Both the position numbers and the translations under genes were made by a program. Source: an uncultured Phocaeicola sp. (GTDB taxonomy: Bacteria; Bacteroidota; Bacteroidia; Bacteroidales; Bacteroidaceae). Taken from it: a stretch of DNA of 64,000 nt. Below are positions 56,146 to 64,000 of the stretch, one piece after another (position 1 is the first letter of the stretch; each line of letters begins with the position of its first letter). The notes below the pieces were generated by a model. It searched no databases. It saw nothing but the letters and a program-made list of their open reading frames with translations, and had not been told where the DNA came from. Where the stretch lies: NCBI GenBank assembly GCA_944321015.1, contig CALUJS010000003.1:1-64000 (forward strand). The letters run 5' to 3'.

Positions 56146-56922
56146 ATGGAACACGAAAAAAGACTCTGGTTCGTATTCTTCAACGACCAGCTGCTGGTGG
56201 AAAAGAAAGAAGGAAAACTAACCATACCTTACCGGTCAGAACCTCCTACGCCCGTACCTGCATGGACGCATATTCATGAACTCTCCATGTTCGACGGCGA
56301 GATGTTTAATGCTTATTCGCTTTCCGCCCCCATTCCGGAAGACGAACGTTACGCCATGATTGGCCTGCGCGCCTCGTTCGACGTGCTTCTACACAGCCAA
56401 TATCTCAAAGCCGGAAAAGCACAGGAGCTTATCTATTGGGATAAGAATTCACGCTTCTGTCCGGCATGCGGCATGCCGATGAAATGGCATACCGCCATCA
56501 GCAAATGTTGCACCCACTGCGGCAAGGAGATTTGGCCTACCGTGGCCACTGCCATCATCGTGCTGGTGACGCGGGGCGACGAGGCGCTGATGGTACATGC
56601 CCGCAATTTCCGGGGAGATTATTACGGACTGGTGGCCGGCTTCGTGGAAACCGGAGAGACTCTGGAGGAATGCGTGGAACGCGAAGTGATGGAAGAAACC
56701 GGACTCCGCATCCGAAACATCCGCTACTTTGCCAGCCAGCCATGGCCTTACCCTTGCGGCCTGATGGTGGGCTTCACGGCCGAATATGAAAGCGGCGAAA
56801 TCAAGTTGCAAGAGTCTGAGTTAAGCGCCGGAAACTTTTTCACAAAAGAAAACATGCCCAATATTCCCGGCAAAGTGAGCCTGGCCAGAAGGCTCATCGA
56901 CCACTGGAGAAATGAAGGATGA
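56146..56922 (+). CDS. nudC: NAD(H) pyrophosphatase NudC
   Basis: Nudix hydrolase that cleaves NADH to NMNH and AMP and removes NAD caps from RNA. 258 residues, almost the same as E. coli NudC. Four-cysteine zinc site CPAC...CTHC near 104-122 and a Nudix box GFVETGETLEE...REVMEETG near 165-187. The NudC-type SQPWPYP motif follows the box, which separates it from other Nudix families. I chose ATG 56146 (MEHEKRLWF); an ATG at 56137 adds three residues. The ATG at 56083 would lie before the promoter. Confidence 0.93.
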   Translation: MEHEKRLWFVFFNDQLLVEKKEGKLTIPYRSEPPTPVPAWTHIHELSMFDGEMFNAYSLSAPIPEDERYAMIGLRASFDVLLHSQYLKAGKAQELIYWDKNSRFCPACGMPMKWHTAISKCCTHCGKEIWPTVATAIIVLVTRGDEALMVHARNFRGDYYGLVAGFVETGETLEECVEREVMEETGLRIRNIRYFASQPWPYPCGLMVGFTAEYESGEIKLQESELSAGNFFTKENMPNIPGKVSLARRLIDHWRNEG

Positions 56923-56998
56923 AAAATGAAGAATGATGAACGAGAGCCATGCGGAACCTGATTCTTCATGCTTCATTCATCATTCTTCATTCTCTTTA
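56917..56998. repeat. Inverted repeat between nudC and SSS symporter genes
   Basis: The A-rich arm GAAAAATGAAGAATGATGAA is mirrored by TTCATTCATCATTCTTCATTC, with a 30-nt interior. It lies between convergent genes and could end both messages, but lacks a GC-rich stem. Confidence 0.5.
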
Positions 56999-58441
56999 TT
57001 ATTTCTTGCGGAAACGGTTGCAAATGCTGGCACTCAGGAAGCCTACGCAGAAGATGAGCAACGTACCGAAGACGATGGACAGATAGTCATGCACAAGCGG
57101 AGTGATGACAATCCATATCACAAACAGCACACCGCACACCACGCCCAAGATGGCATCGAAGTTATGCACATACTTGCGCGACATGTAACCCAAAAGGAAC
57201 AAGCCCAGCATGCCGCCGCTGAAGATGGATGAAAGCACCCACCACGCTTCGAGCGCGCTCTTCACGTTAAGGAAAGCGATGGCCACCAGAATGCCCAGCA
57301 CACCGACCAACAAGCTGCCCAGTTTCAGGACCAGCAGCTGTTCCTTGTCGGAAGCATTCTTGCGGAAACGCTTGTAGTAGTCGGTCAGAATAATGGTGGA
57401 CGAACTGGTTACGCTCGTAGCCACGGTGCTCATGCCGGCAGCGAAAATGGAAGCAATGAGCAATCCCGTCACGCCCACCGGAAGTTCATGCACGATGAAA
57501 TATGGAAACACGTAGTCAGCCTTTTGCGCGATATCCGCCGGAAGAAGGTCAGGATAAACCTTGTAATATGCATACAACGCCGTTCCGATGAGGAAAAATA
57601 CGGCCGACACGGGGATATACAGGTAACCGCCGAAAAGCGCGGAGAATTTAGCCTCACGCTCGCTCTTGGCCGTGAGATAACGCTGCACATAGTTCTGGTC
57701 GATACCATAGTTTTGCAGGTTGATGAACAGACCGTATATCAGACACACCCACAACGTAGAGGTGTCAATATTCGTCGTGAGGTCGCCGAGGTAGAACTTA
57801 TTGTCCTGCATGGCAATCTCGAACGTCTGCATAGGCCCTTCTGGCATCTTGAACAAGAGCACAAACAAGCACACCAATGCACCGCCAATGAGGATAAAGC
57901 CTTGCATGGCCTCTGTCCAGATGACGCCTTTCATTCCTCCCATCATGGAGTACACGATGATGGCAATGCTCGTCACCACGATGACCAAAGGAATATTCCA
58001 CCCCATGAGGCTGTTCATCGGCAATGCCAACAGGAAAAGAATGGAGCCCATGCGGGCAATCTGCGTCAGGAGGTAGCACATGGAGGCATACATGCGTGCC
58101 CACGGACCGAAACGCTCCTCCAAAAAGCTATAGGCCGACACACTGCCCAGATTACGGTAAAACGGCACAAAGTATTTGGCCGCAAAATAGGAAGCAACGG
58201 GGATAGAAAGACTAAACACAAACGCGTTCCAGTCTCCTGCAAACGCCATGCCCGGATTGCCCAGATAACTGATGCTACTTACGTAAGTAGCAAAGATGGA
58301 CATACCTACCACCCAACCCGGCAGACTGCGGCCGGCAGAAGTAAACTCGTCGGAAGAGGTCTTCTTCTTGAAGAATGAACATCCCAACAGCATTACGCCG
58401 AGGGTAAATACCAAAAATACAATAAGGTCAACAATATGCAT
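56999..58441 (-). CDS. Sodium:solute symporter (SSS family)
   Basis: A 480-residue inner-membrane symporter with 12-13 helices. SSS blocks: FTSAGRSLPGWVVGMSIFATYVSS, RFGPWARMYASM, and GLLIASIFAAGMSTVATSVTSSSTI, the Na2 site region with Ser/Thr residues. It is 16 bp downstream of a DHDPS-family lyase gene, so it likely imports the substrate (a sugar acid or related compound) that the lyase handles. Divergent to a GH28 operon, which supports a pectin-derived substrate; a sialic acid route is an alternative. Confidence 0.88.
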   Translation of the reverse strand: MHIVDLIVFLVFTLGVMLLGCSFFKKKTSSDEFTSAGRSLPGWVVGMSIFATYVSSISYLGNPGMAFAGDWNAFVFSLSIPVASYFAAKYFVPFYRNLGSVSAYSFLEERFGPWARMYASMCYLLTQIARMGSILFLLALPMNSLMGWNIPLVIVVTSIAIIVYSMMGGMKGVIWTEAMQGFILIGGALVCLFVLLFKMPEGPMQTFEIAMQDNKFYLGDLTTNIDTSTLWVCLIYGLFINLQNYGIDQNYVQRYLTAKSEREAKFSALFGGYLYIPVSAVFFLIGTALYAYYKVYPDLLPADIAQKADYVFPYFIVHELPVGVTGLLIASIFAAGMSTVATSVTSSSTIILTDYYKRFRKNASDKEQLLVLKLGSLLVGVLGILVAIAFLNVKSALEAWWVLSSIFSGGMLGLFLLGYMSRKYVHNFDAILGVVCGVLFVIWIVITPLVHDYLSIVFGTLLIFCVGFLSASICNRFRKK

Positions 58442-58457
58442 ACGGCTTTCCCTGATT

Positions 58458-59378
58458 TTAATAAGACAAAGGCAAAGCCTCTAATGCCTTGCGTACGCGT
58501 TCACGTTCGGGTGCATTGAACTTGTGGAAAGGAGCAGCCACAAAGTCGTCGCAGATGCCCAAAATGGACAAGGCGCACTTCAAGCCTTTCAGATAGCTCG
58601 ACCCGTGCTGACCTATGGTATATATGGTAGAACTAATCTGCATGATGATGGGTTGCAGACGCTTCAATGTCTCCAAATCACCGGCTTTGGCGGCATTGTA
58701 CATATCAACGTAAAGTTTGGGGAACATGTTGGCGCCGCCGTTGATGCCGCCGTGAGCACCCATGAGCACTTGCTCGGCCGTCATCTCCTCGGGACCGACC
58801 AACATGGCAAAGTCGGGACGGTCCTTCATGATGTGCATCACCGACTGGAAATAGACGGCATTGGCAGAGCTGTCCTTAAATCCCACCACGCGCGGATTCT
58901 GTGCTATGCGATGTACGGTGGCAGGCGCAAAGCTCACCTTGACATGCGACGGCATATTATATAGGAATACGGGCAACGGAAGCTGGGGTACCAAATCCTC
59001 ATAGAACTCGGCCAATTCAGGTTGGCCCGGGGCAAAATAGTAAGGAGGTGCGGACACTACGCCGGATGCGCCGCAATCGGCAGCTATCTGCGCCATGCGG
59101 ATGCTCTCCACAATGGAAGTATCGGTAATGCAGACCAACACCGGCAGGCGACCGTTGTTGATGCGGCACGTTTCGCGAATCATCTCATGGCGCAGGTGAT
59201 AGCTCAGACTTTGCTCCTCGCCCGTCGTTCCAAGAATAAAGAGACCGTGTACGCCACCGGCAATCAAATGTTCAATCAGACGCTCCAAACCTTCGATGTC
59301 GAGCGTATCATTGTCTTTCAACGGAGTAACCAGCGGCGGAATAATGCCGCTCATGGGACTTTTCAATAAGCTTTCCAT
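58458..59378 (-). CDS. DHDPS/N-acetylneuraminate lyase family aldolase
   Basis: A 306-residue class I aldolase/dehydratase. GTTGE at 50-54 binds the carboxylate; Tyr-140 (YNMPSH) and Schiff-base Lys-168 (VGFKDSS) are present. It keeps the family barrel but is a poor fit for a housekeeping DapA because it forms a unit with a sodium symporter. A 2-keto-3-deoxy sugar acid or sialic acid lyase is more likely. Promoter probably at CAAATCTA (59422-59429), read as TAGATTTG. Confidence 0.85.
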   Translation of the reverse strand: MESLLKSPMSGIIPPLVTPLKDNDTLDIEGLERLIEHLIAGGVHGLFILGTTGEEQSLSYHLRHEMIRETCRINNGRLPVLVCITDTSIVESIRMAQIAADCGASGVVSAPPYYFAPGQPELAEFYEDLVPQLPLPVFLYNMPSHVKVSFAPATVHRIAQNPRVVGFKDSSANAVYFQSVMHIMKDRPDFAMLVGPEEMTAEQVLMGAHGGINGGANMFPKLYVDMYNAAKAGDLETLKRLQPIIMQISSTIYTIGQHGSSYLKGLKCALSILGICDDFVAAPFHKFNAPERERVRKALEALPLSY

Positions 59379-59421
59379 AATATTTCAATTTAAAATTAAG
59401 GCTAATTCGTATTATCGCGGA

Positions 59422-59429
59422 CAAATCTA
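59422..59429 (-). promoter_or_regulatory. -7 box before the lyase-symporter operon
   Basis: Minus-strand TAGATTTG, 43 bp before the ATG at 59378. Confidence 0.45.
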
Positions 59430-59473
59430 TAAAATATCCGACAAAAAACGTCACGTTACCGCAAATATTTCTC

Positions 59474-59481
59474 TAATTTTG
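59474..59481 (+). promoter_or_regulatory. -7 box before GH28 operon
   Basis: TAATTTTG, 29 bp before the ATG at 59511; back to back with the box at 59422. Confidence 0.5.
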
Positions 59482-59510
59482 GCACGAGTTTTACTTAACA
59501 TGATATTATT

Positions 59511-61091
59511 ATGAATACTAAGCACGCATTATTCTCCATTGGCAAGCTACTTCTTCTGTCGGGAATGCTGACCATGTCTCCCGTTTCCGACACAGCTGCC
59601 CAGAATGTCATCCCCGTCCGCGAGCAAGTGGGAGCGCAAGCCATGCCGGCTGAAATAGCTCCAATCGAAGCTCCGTTTGACATGCCGCAACTTCAACGCC
59701 CGCAATTCGCCGACTTTACTTTGCCCATCACCGACACCGGAGCCAAAGAAGGCAAGATGGCAACCCGTGCCATCCAGAAAGCCATCGACCGCGTGAATAA
59801 AAAAGGCGGTGGCACCGTAATCGTGCCTGCCGGCGTGTGGAACACAGGACGCATCGAACTGAAAAGCAACGTCAACCTGCATCTGGAGGAGGGAGCCGAA
59901 CTGCACTTCAGCGGCGACATCAAAGACTACCAACCGGCCGTGCTCACCCGCAACGAAGGTGTGGAAGTGTATTCCTTGGGAGCACTCATCTATGCCTATG
60001 GCCAGCGAAACATTGCCCTCACCGGGAAAGGCAAACTTGTAGGCCCGGCCCGCGACTGCGAAATCCAGGAACGCCAAATGAAAGGCGACGTGGTGGAAAA
60101 CTACATCGACCCCGATTCGCCGGTTAACGAACGTGTCTACGACGGCAAGCGCGGAGGCTCCGTGTTCCTGCCCATGTTCGTGTCCCCGACCAACTGCCAA
60201 AACGTGCTCATCGAAGGGGTGACACTGGAAAGCACTCCTTTCTGGAATGTCGTTCCGGTGTATTGTGACAGCGTGATTATCCGTGGCATTACGGTACACT
60301 CAGTGGGCATACCGCGAGGCGACGGCATCGACATCGAATCAACCCGCAACGTGCTTATTGAATACAGCACGCTGAGCTGCGGCGACGACTGCTTCACCAT
60401 GAAAGCCGGACGCTGCGAAGACGGTCTGCGCGTGAACCGCCCGTCAGAGAACATCGTGGTGCGCCACTGTCTGGCTGAAAAGGGACACGGCGGCATCACT
60501 TGCGGAAGCGAGACCGCCGGCATGATTCGCAACCTGTATGTACACGACTGCGTGTTCGACGGTACCGGCACCGGCCTGCGCTTCAAAACCCGCCGGAACC
60601 GTGGCGGAGGCGGTGAAAACCTGACATACGAACGCATCCGCATGCGCCTCACAGGCCAACCTTTCGTATGGGATATGCTGGGCAGCAAGACGTTCGTGGG
60701 CGACCTGGCCATCCGGCTACCGGCACGCGACATCACCCCGCTCACACCGACCTATAAAAACATTACCGCACGCGACATCATCGTCGAGTCCGGCTCACAA
60801 TTCATCAAAGCACAAGGCATTCCGGAAACACCCGTAGAAAACGTTTGGATAGAGAACGTCACCGCCCGGACCAATAAACTGATGTTATTGCAAGACGTGG
60901 ACGGAATGGTGCTGAAAAACGTTACTGTGGAATGTCCGGACTCGCTCATCCGCATCGTAGACGGACGCCACATCACGTTCGACCAAGTACACTTCATACT
61001 GCCGGACGGGAAAGTCTGCACCGAACAAGAAGGCGAACTGGCTCGCGAACCGGAATTTATCCGCTGCCTGATACGCGACCTCGAACGATAG
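59511..61091 (+). CDS. GH28 glycoside hydrolase (polygalacturonase family)
   Basis: A 526-residue exported enzyme (signal peptide ends DTAAQ). Right-handed beta-helix with the GH28 catalytic set: GDGIDIES (first Asp), CGDDC (paired Asp), GHGG (His), and RFKTRR (substrate Arg/Lys). The family cleaves alpha-galacturonide links in polygalacturonan or rhamnogalacturonan. Likely periplasmic, as there is no lipobox. First gene of an operon with two URO-D-fold genes. It links to uxaA, which degrades the released galacturonate. Confidence 0.92.
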   Translation: MNTKHALFSIGKLLLLSGMLTMSPVSDTAAQNVIPVREQVGAQAMPAEIAPIEAPFDMPQLQRPQFADFTLPITDTGAKEGKMATRAIQKAIDRVNKKGGGTVIVPAGVWNTGRIELKSNVNLHLEEGAELHFSGDIKDYQPAVLTRNEGVEVYSLGALIYAYGQRNIALTGKGKLVGPARDCEIQERQMKGDVVENYIDPDSPVNERVYDGKRGGSVFLPMFVSPTNCQNVLIEGVTLESTPFWNVVPVYCDSVIIRGITVHSVGIPRGDGIDIESTRNVLIEYSTLSCGDDCFTMKAGRCEDGLRVNRPSENIVVRHCLAEKGHGGITCGSETAGMIRNLYVHDCVFDGTGTGLRFKTRRNRGGGGENLTYERIRMRLTGQPFVWDMLGSKTFVGDLAIRLPARDITPLTPTYKNITARDIIVESGSQFIKAQGIPETPVENVWIENVTARTNKLMLLQDVDGMVLKNVTVECPDSLIRIVDGRHITFDQVHFILPDGKVCTEQEGELAREPEFIRCLIRDLER

Positions 61092-61151
61092 GACCATCAA
61101 AAGGACTTCTACCTTTGCAACATAAAACAACCATAATACACATAATATCAA

Positions 61152-62216
61152 ATGAAACCAATCTGCACAAAACCATTACCCGTAGACATCGTGTTTCACC
61201 CGTCTTGGTGGAACAAGCATACAGGAATCGTCTTCGACGAAGACTTTTTCTATAATCCCCAACGCCGCGTGGAAGACGAACGCCGCATGGAACAGGAACT
61301 TTATGACCGCTTCGGCAAATACGGCTTGGGAGCCGACCACGACAAAGACCTTCCTCAGATAGGCGCCGTGCACTTGGCTGCCGGCTATCTGGTGTCGGAA
61401 ATGCTGGGATGCGGAATAGAATACACCGCCAACTCTGCCCCGCAAGTCATCTGCCCCCACCACGAAGGATTCGAGATTGACGAAGAGGGCGCTTTCCGCA
61501 GCCCTGCCTTCAAACGGTTAGAAAAGCTCATCGGCGAGTTGAAAGCCAAATACGGATACGTATGCGGCGACATAAACTGGGGCGGCGTGCTCAATATAGC
61601 CATAGACCTTAAAGGTGAAAGCGTACTGATGGACATGGTGATGGAACCGGAAAAAACCAAAGCCTACTTTGCCGCCATCGGCCGCGTCATCGAACGCTTC
61701 TTTACCTATATATATAGCGAAACAAAAACGACCTCTATCTCCGTGAACCGATTGGCACGCCTGCTCGACGGACCGCTTTATCTGCACTCGGAGTGCTCGC
61801 ACACCATGATTTCAACGGAAGACTATCACGACTTCCTTCTGCCCATCGACGCAGCGTGGAGCGAGAAATACCGTCCCTACGGCATCCACTACTGCGGACG
61901 CGACCCGCACCGCCATGCCGAGAACTTCGCCCGCGTGCCTCATCTCGACTTCCTTGATTTGGGCTGGGGAGGCGATGTGAAGCTCCTGCGCGAAGCGCTG
62001 CCCGGCACCTTCTTCAACATCCGCCTCGACCCCGTGAGCCTGAACGACTTCAACCGCGAAGAGCTGGAGCAAGCCATCCGCGAACGCGTGGCCGCCTCGA
62101 AAGACCCGTACCTGACCGGAATCTGCTGCATCAACATGGACGACAAGGTGCGCGACGAACAGGTGTGCGCCATCTACGACATTGCCGAGGAATGCAGACA
62201 AACCATGTTCAAATAA
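61152..62216 (+). CDS. Uroporphyrinogen decarboxylase-fold protein (methyltransferase-like), 1
   Basis: A 354-residue cytoplasmic protein of the URO-D superfamily. It lacks the N-terminal substrate-binding Arg block of true HemE. It has a His-x-Cys zinc-type motif HYCGRDPHRHAE near 238 and a late ICCINMDDKV, like the cobamide-dependent methyltransferases (MtaA/CmuA group). It begins 60 bp after the GH28 stop and ends 22 bp before a paralog. Possible roles: methyl transfer from a methylated sugar acid, or a non-methyl lyase on this fold. No corrinoid protein is encoded nearby. Family membership is confident, function is not. Confidence 0.75.
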   Translation: MKPICTKPLPVDIVFHPSWWNKHTGIVFDEDFFYNPQRRVEDERRMEQELYDRFGKYGLGADHDKDLPQIGAVHLAAGYLVSEMLGCGIEYTANSAPQVICPHHEGFEIDEEGAFRSPAFKRLEKLIGELKAKYGYVCGDINWGGVLNIAIDLKGESVLMDMVMEPEKTKAYFAAIGRVIERFFTYIYSETKTTSISVNRLARLLDGPLYLHSECSHTMISTEDYHDFLLPIDAAWSEKYRPYGIHYCGRDPHRHAENFARVPHLDFLDLGWGGDVKLLREALPGTFFNIRLDPVSLNDFNREELEQAIRERVAASKDPYLTGICCINMDDKVRDEQVCAIYDIAEECRQTMFK

Positions 62217-62238
62217 CCCACATTACACGAGACTGACG

Positions 62239-63366
62239 ATGAAAGACGAATTTAACTCCAGCCTGGCCGACTCACAGGCAACGGCCGTCACTCCGCTGAC
62301 GCCGGAACAATTCAACATCGACGCTTATGCCGACTATGCAGCCGAACTCGATGCACGCTGCAAAACCTTCTGGGAAGCCTCGTCGGGCGTATTGGTTTAC
62401 CGCCGCATGCGCGTGCAACAAGTTTTTGCCGGCGATTGCTGCAATATGGAGCACTCGCTCCAATGGCAACTCGGCGCCCTGCAACAAAGCATGAAGTTCA
62501 AAGCCGACATACCCAACTTCCTGGAACCCTGGTACGGCTTGGGCACAGTGGCCTCGGCCTACGGATTCGGCTACGTGTGGGAAAAAGACCTGGCCCCGGC
62601 TGTCGACGGCAAATTCGCATCGACGGCCGAACTATTGGCCGCCCCTTTCCGCCCCGTGGCTGAAACGGAAATAGGACGTCACACGCTCAACATGGTGGAA
62701 TACTTTCTGGAACAGACCAAAGGACGCGTGCCAATGTCGTACTGCGATGTCCAGTCACCCCTGAACACCCTGAGCAACATCATCGATTCAAGCCAGTTCT
62801 ACATGGATTTCTATCTTGACCCGGAGTCCATGAAACAGGCAATGGACAGAACAGCAGACCTGCTCATCGATTTCACCCGTGCCCAGCAACAACTCATCGG
62901 CGACGCACTCGTCAAACCCGGACACGGCTTTGCTTCCAGCCGCACATTCGACGGCCTGGGCATGAGCGACGACACCGTCACCATGCTGTCCCCCGACCTC
63001 TACGTGGACATGGCCGTCCCGGCCATGGTCAAAGCCGGCAATGCATTCGGCGGAACCGTGTTCCACTCCTGCGGCAATTGGAGCGACAAGAAAGCCGACA
63101 TTGTCCGCATCGAAAACATCCGTATGGCCGATGGCGCTTTCTCCAAAGCGACCGACCCGGGAGCCAACCCGACCGACGGCTATGCCGATACTTTCGCCGG
63201 AACGGGCGTGGTGCTCAATGCACGCATCGTGGGCGACCCCGACTTGGTGGAAGCCAAAGTGCGGGAATTATGGAAACCGGGCATGAAGCTCATCGTGGTG
63301 ACCTACTGCGAGACACCCGAAGAGCAAGAAGAAGCCTACAACCGCATTCATGACATCTGCCAATAA
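62239..63366 (+). CDS. Uroporphyrinogen decarboxylase-fold protein (methyltransferase-like), 2
   Basis: A 375-residue paralog of the upstream product. It carries VFHSCGNWSDKK (His-x-Cys site) near 274, SYCDVQSPLNTLSNI near 172 and a late IVVTYCETPEEQEE. It is not close to HemE in these regions. I chose ATG 62239 (MKDEFNSSL); an earlier ATG at 62182 lies inside the previous gene. A strong terminator follows. The pair may form a heterodimer, or act in turn on the same substrate. Confidence 0.72.
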   Translation: MKDEFNSSLADSQATAVTPLTPEQFNIDAYADYAAELDARCKTFWEASSGVLVYRRMRVQQVFAGDCCNMEHSLQWQLGALQQSMKFKADIPNFLEPWYGLGTVASAYGFGYVWEKDLAPAVDGKFASTAELLAAPFRPVAETEIGRHTLNMVEYFLEQTKGRVPMSYCDVQSPLNTLSNIIDSSQFYMDFYLDPESMKQAMDRTADLLIDFTRAQQQLIGDALVKPGHGFASSRTFDGLGMSDDTVTMLSPDLYVDMAVPAMVKAGNAFGGTVFHSCGNWSDKKADIVRIENIRMADGAFSKATDPGANPTDGYADTFAGTGVVLNARIVGDPDLVEAKVRELWKPGMKLIVVTYCETPEEQEEAYNRIHDICQ

Positions 63367-63386
63367 AACGCACACAAAAAAACATT

Positions 63387-63428
63387 CCCTCCAAACACCG
63401 GCCAAACCCGATTGTTTGGAGGGTTTTT
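63387..63428 (+). terminator. Terminator of GH28-URO-D operon
   Basis: CCCTCCAAACA (63387-63397) pairs perfectly with TGTTTGGAGGG (63413-63423), then five T residues. Confidence 0.9.
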
Positions 63429-63459
63429 CTTACCCTGCACCCACCCATACAATACGCAA

Positions 63460-63487
63460 GAAGGTGTGCTTTTTGGGGCACACCTTC
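63460..63487 (-). terminator. Hairpin after aldolase gene
   Basis: GAAGGTGTGC (63460-63469) pairs perfectly with GCACACCTTC (63478-63487). It lies 40 bp past the aldolase stop. No U-tract follows on the minus strand, so its role as terminator is only probable. Confidence 0.5.
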
Positions 63488-63528
63488 TCCTCCTCGATTG
63501 CACGTTGAGAAATCTGTCAAATACGATT

Positions 63529-64000
63529 TTATTCAGCCAACTTGTCGTTTGAACCAAGCACATTCACAATCTTGTGCATGTAAAGGCGTTTCATCTCGTC
63601 GCGAGCCGGGCCGAGATACTTGCGCGGGTCAAACTCTGCCGGTTTCTCCACAAACACCTTGCGGATGGCGGCAGTCATGGCCAGACGGCTGTCGGAGTCA
63701 ATGTTGATTTTGCAGACAGCCGACTTGGCAGCCTTGCGAAGCTCGTCTTCGGGGATGCCGATGGCAGCTTCGAGCTTGCCGCCATACTGATTGATGGTGT
63801 CCACATATTCCTGAGGCACGGAAGAAGAGCCATGGAGCACGATGGGGAAGCCCGGAAGCTCGCGCATCACGCCGTCGAGCACGTCGAATGCCAAAGGAGG
63901 CGGAACCAGACGACCCGTAGCGGGGTCAACATGGCACTGCTCGGGTTTGAACTTGTAAGCGCCGTGAGAAGTACCGATGGAGATGGCCAGGCTGTCGCAT
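63529..64000 (-). CDS. fbaA: Class II fructose-bisphosphate aldolase, C-terminal part
   Basis: The last 157 codons of a class II aldolase; the start lies beyond the right edge. The zinc/substrate blocks AISIGTSHGAYK, IVLHGSSSVPQE and CKINIDSDSRLA match the family. It splits fructose 1,6-bisphosphate in glycolysis. GSSS and NIDSDSR are the phosphate-binding parts. It is convergent to the URO-D gene with two separate hairpins in between. Confidence 0.93.
   Translation of the reverse strand, partial: CDSLAISIGTSHGAYKFKPEQCHVDPATGRLVPPPLAFDVLDGVMRELPGFPIVLHGSSSVPQEYVDTINQYGGKLEAAIGIPEDELRKAAKSAVCKINIDSDSRLAMTAAIRKVFVEKPAEFDPRKYLGPARDEMKRLYMHKIVNVLGSNDKLAE

Noticed and set aside
1-64000. tRNA, rRNA, insertion sequence or prophage genes
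   Set aside because: I looked for T-loop words, transposase and integrase motifs and found none that hold up.

Overview
The window is a stretch of chromosome from a member of the Bacteroidales, most likely Bacteroidaceae, with GC-rich coding DNA for that group. The evidence is a SusC/SusD pair, a BACON lipoprotein, a fimbrillin-type lipoprotein, MetallophosN/C phosphoesterases, a DUF5686 outer-membrane protein, TlpA-like thioredoxins with a DUF4369 region, and promoter boxes of the Bacteroidetes type (TAnnTTTG, sometimes with TTTG 19-20 bp upstream). I see no rRNA, tRNA, CRISPR array, transposase or prophage gene. No species can be named from sequence reading alone.

Layout. 1-2376: a periplasmic thioredoxin gene built of 385-codon tandem modules, cut by the left edge. 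2839-5721: altronate dehydratase and an NhaC-type antiporter. 5796-9381: a fimbrillin/GLUG lipoprotein and a TPR protein. 9416-17195: gyrA, clpC, htpG. 17412-21128: a capsule export/kinase operon (HAD protein, Wza, Wzc). 21376-28197: CorA, a TRIC-type channel, a 2-hydroxyacid dehydrogenase, RarA and a DUF5686 protein. 28488-28615: a likely small RNA. 29111-32591: glnS, a TPR protein, DedA. 32595-38370: an unusual two-module sensor kinase, its response regulator and a small AbgT-like membrane protein. 38606-39049: a cobalamin riboswitch with promoter and terminator but no gene. 39096-39467: a thioesterase. 39579-52593: a SusCD locus surrounded by three metallophosphoesterases and a clostripain-like lipoprotein. 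52906-54308: an ECF sigma factor with probable anti-sigma and Spy-like partner. 54486-56922: cstA and nudC. 56999-63366: a galacturonan-type locus (SSS symporter, DHDPS-family lyase, GH28, two URO-D-fold proteins). 63529-64000: the end of class II fructose-bisphosphate aldolase.

The most striking unexplained structure is a dispersed family of intergenic arrays with an exact 22-bp period. Eight arrays (starting at 2477, 12264, 17217, 21269, 28903, 38488, 48028 and 52711) carry ATAT cores that recur every 22 bp, separated by variable GC-rich, roughly palindromic DNA. I counted 34 ATAT cores and 25 exact 22-bp intervals. A ninth array (24123-24316) has a different palindromic core (ACGGCCGT in A/T-rich flanks) and the same 22-bp period over nine units. 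All nine lie strictly between genes, about one per 7 kb, in divergent, convergent and tandem gaps.

Genes that may work together: uxaA with the GH28 locus (galacturonate use); SusC, SusD, BACON protein and phosphoesterases (capture and hydrolysis of a phosphorylated substrate); HAD-wza-wzc (surface polysaccharide); kinase-regulator-membrane protein; sigma-anti-sigma-Spy-like (envelope stress).
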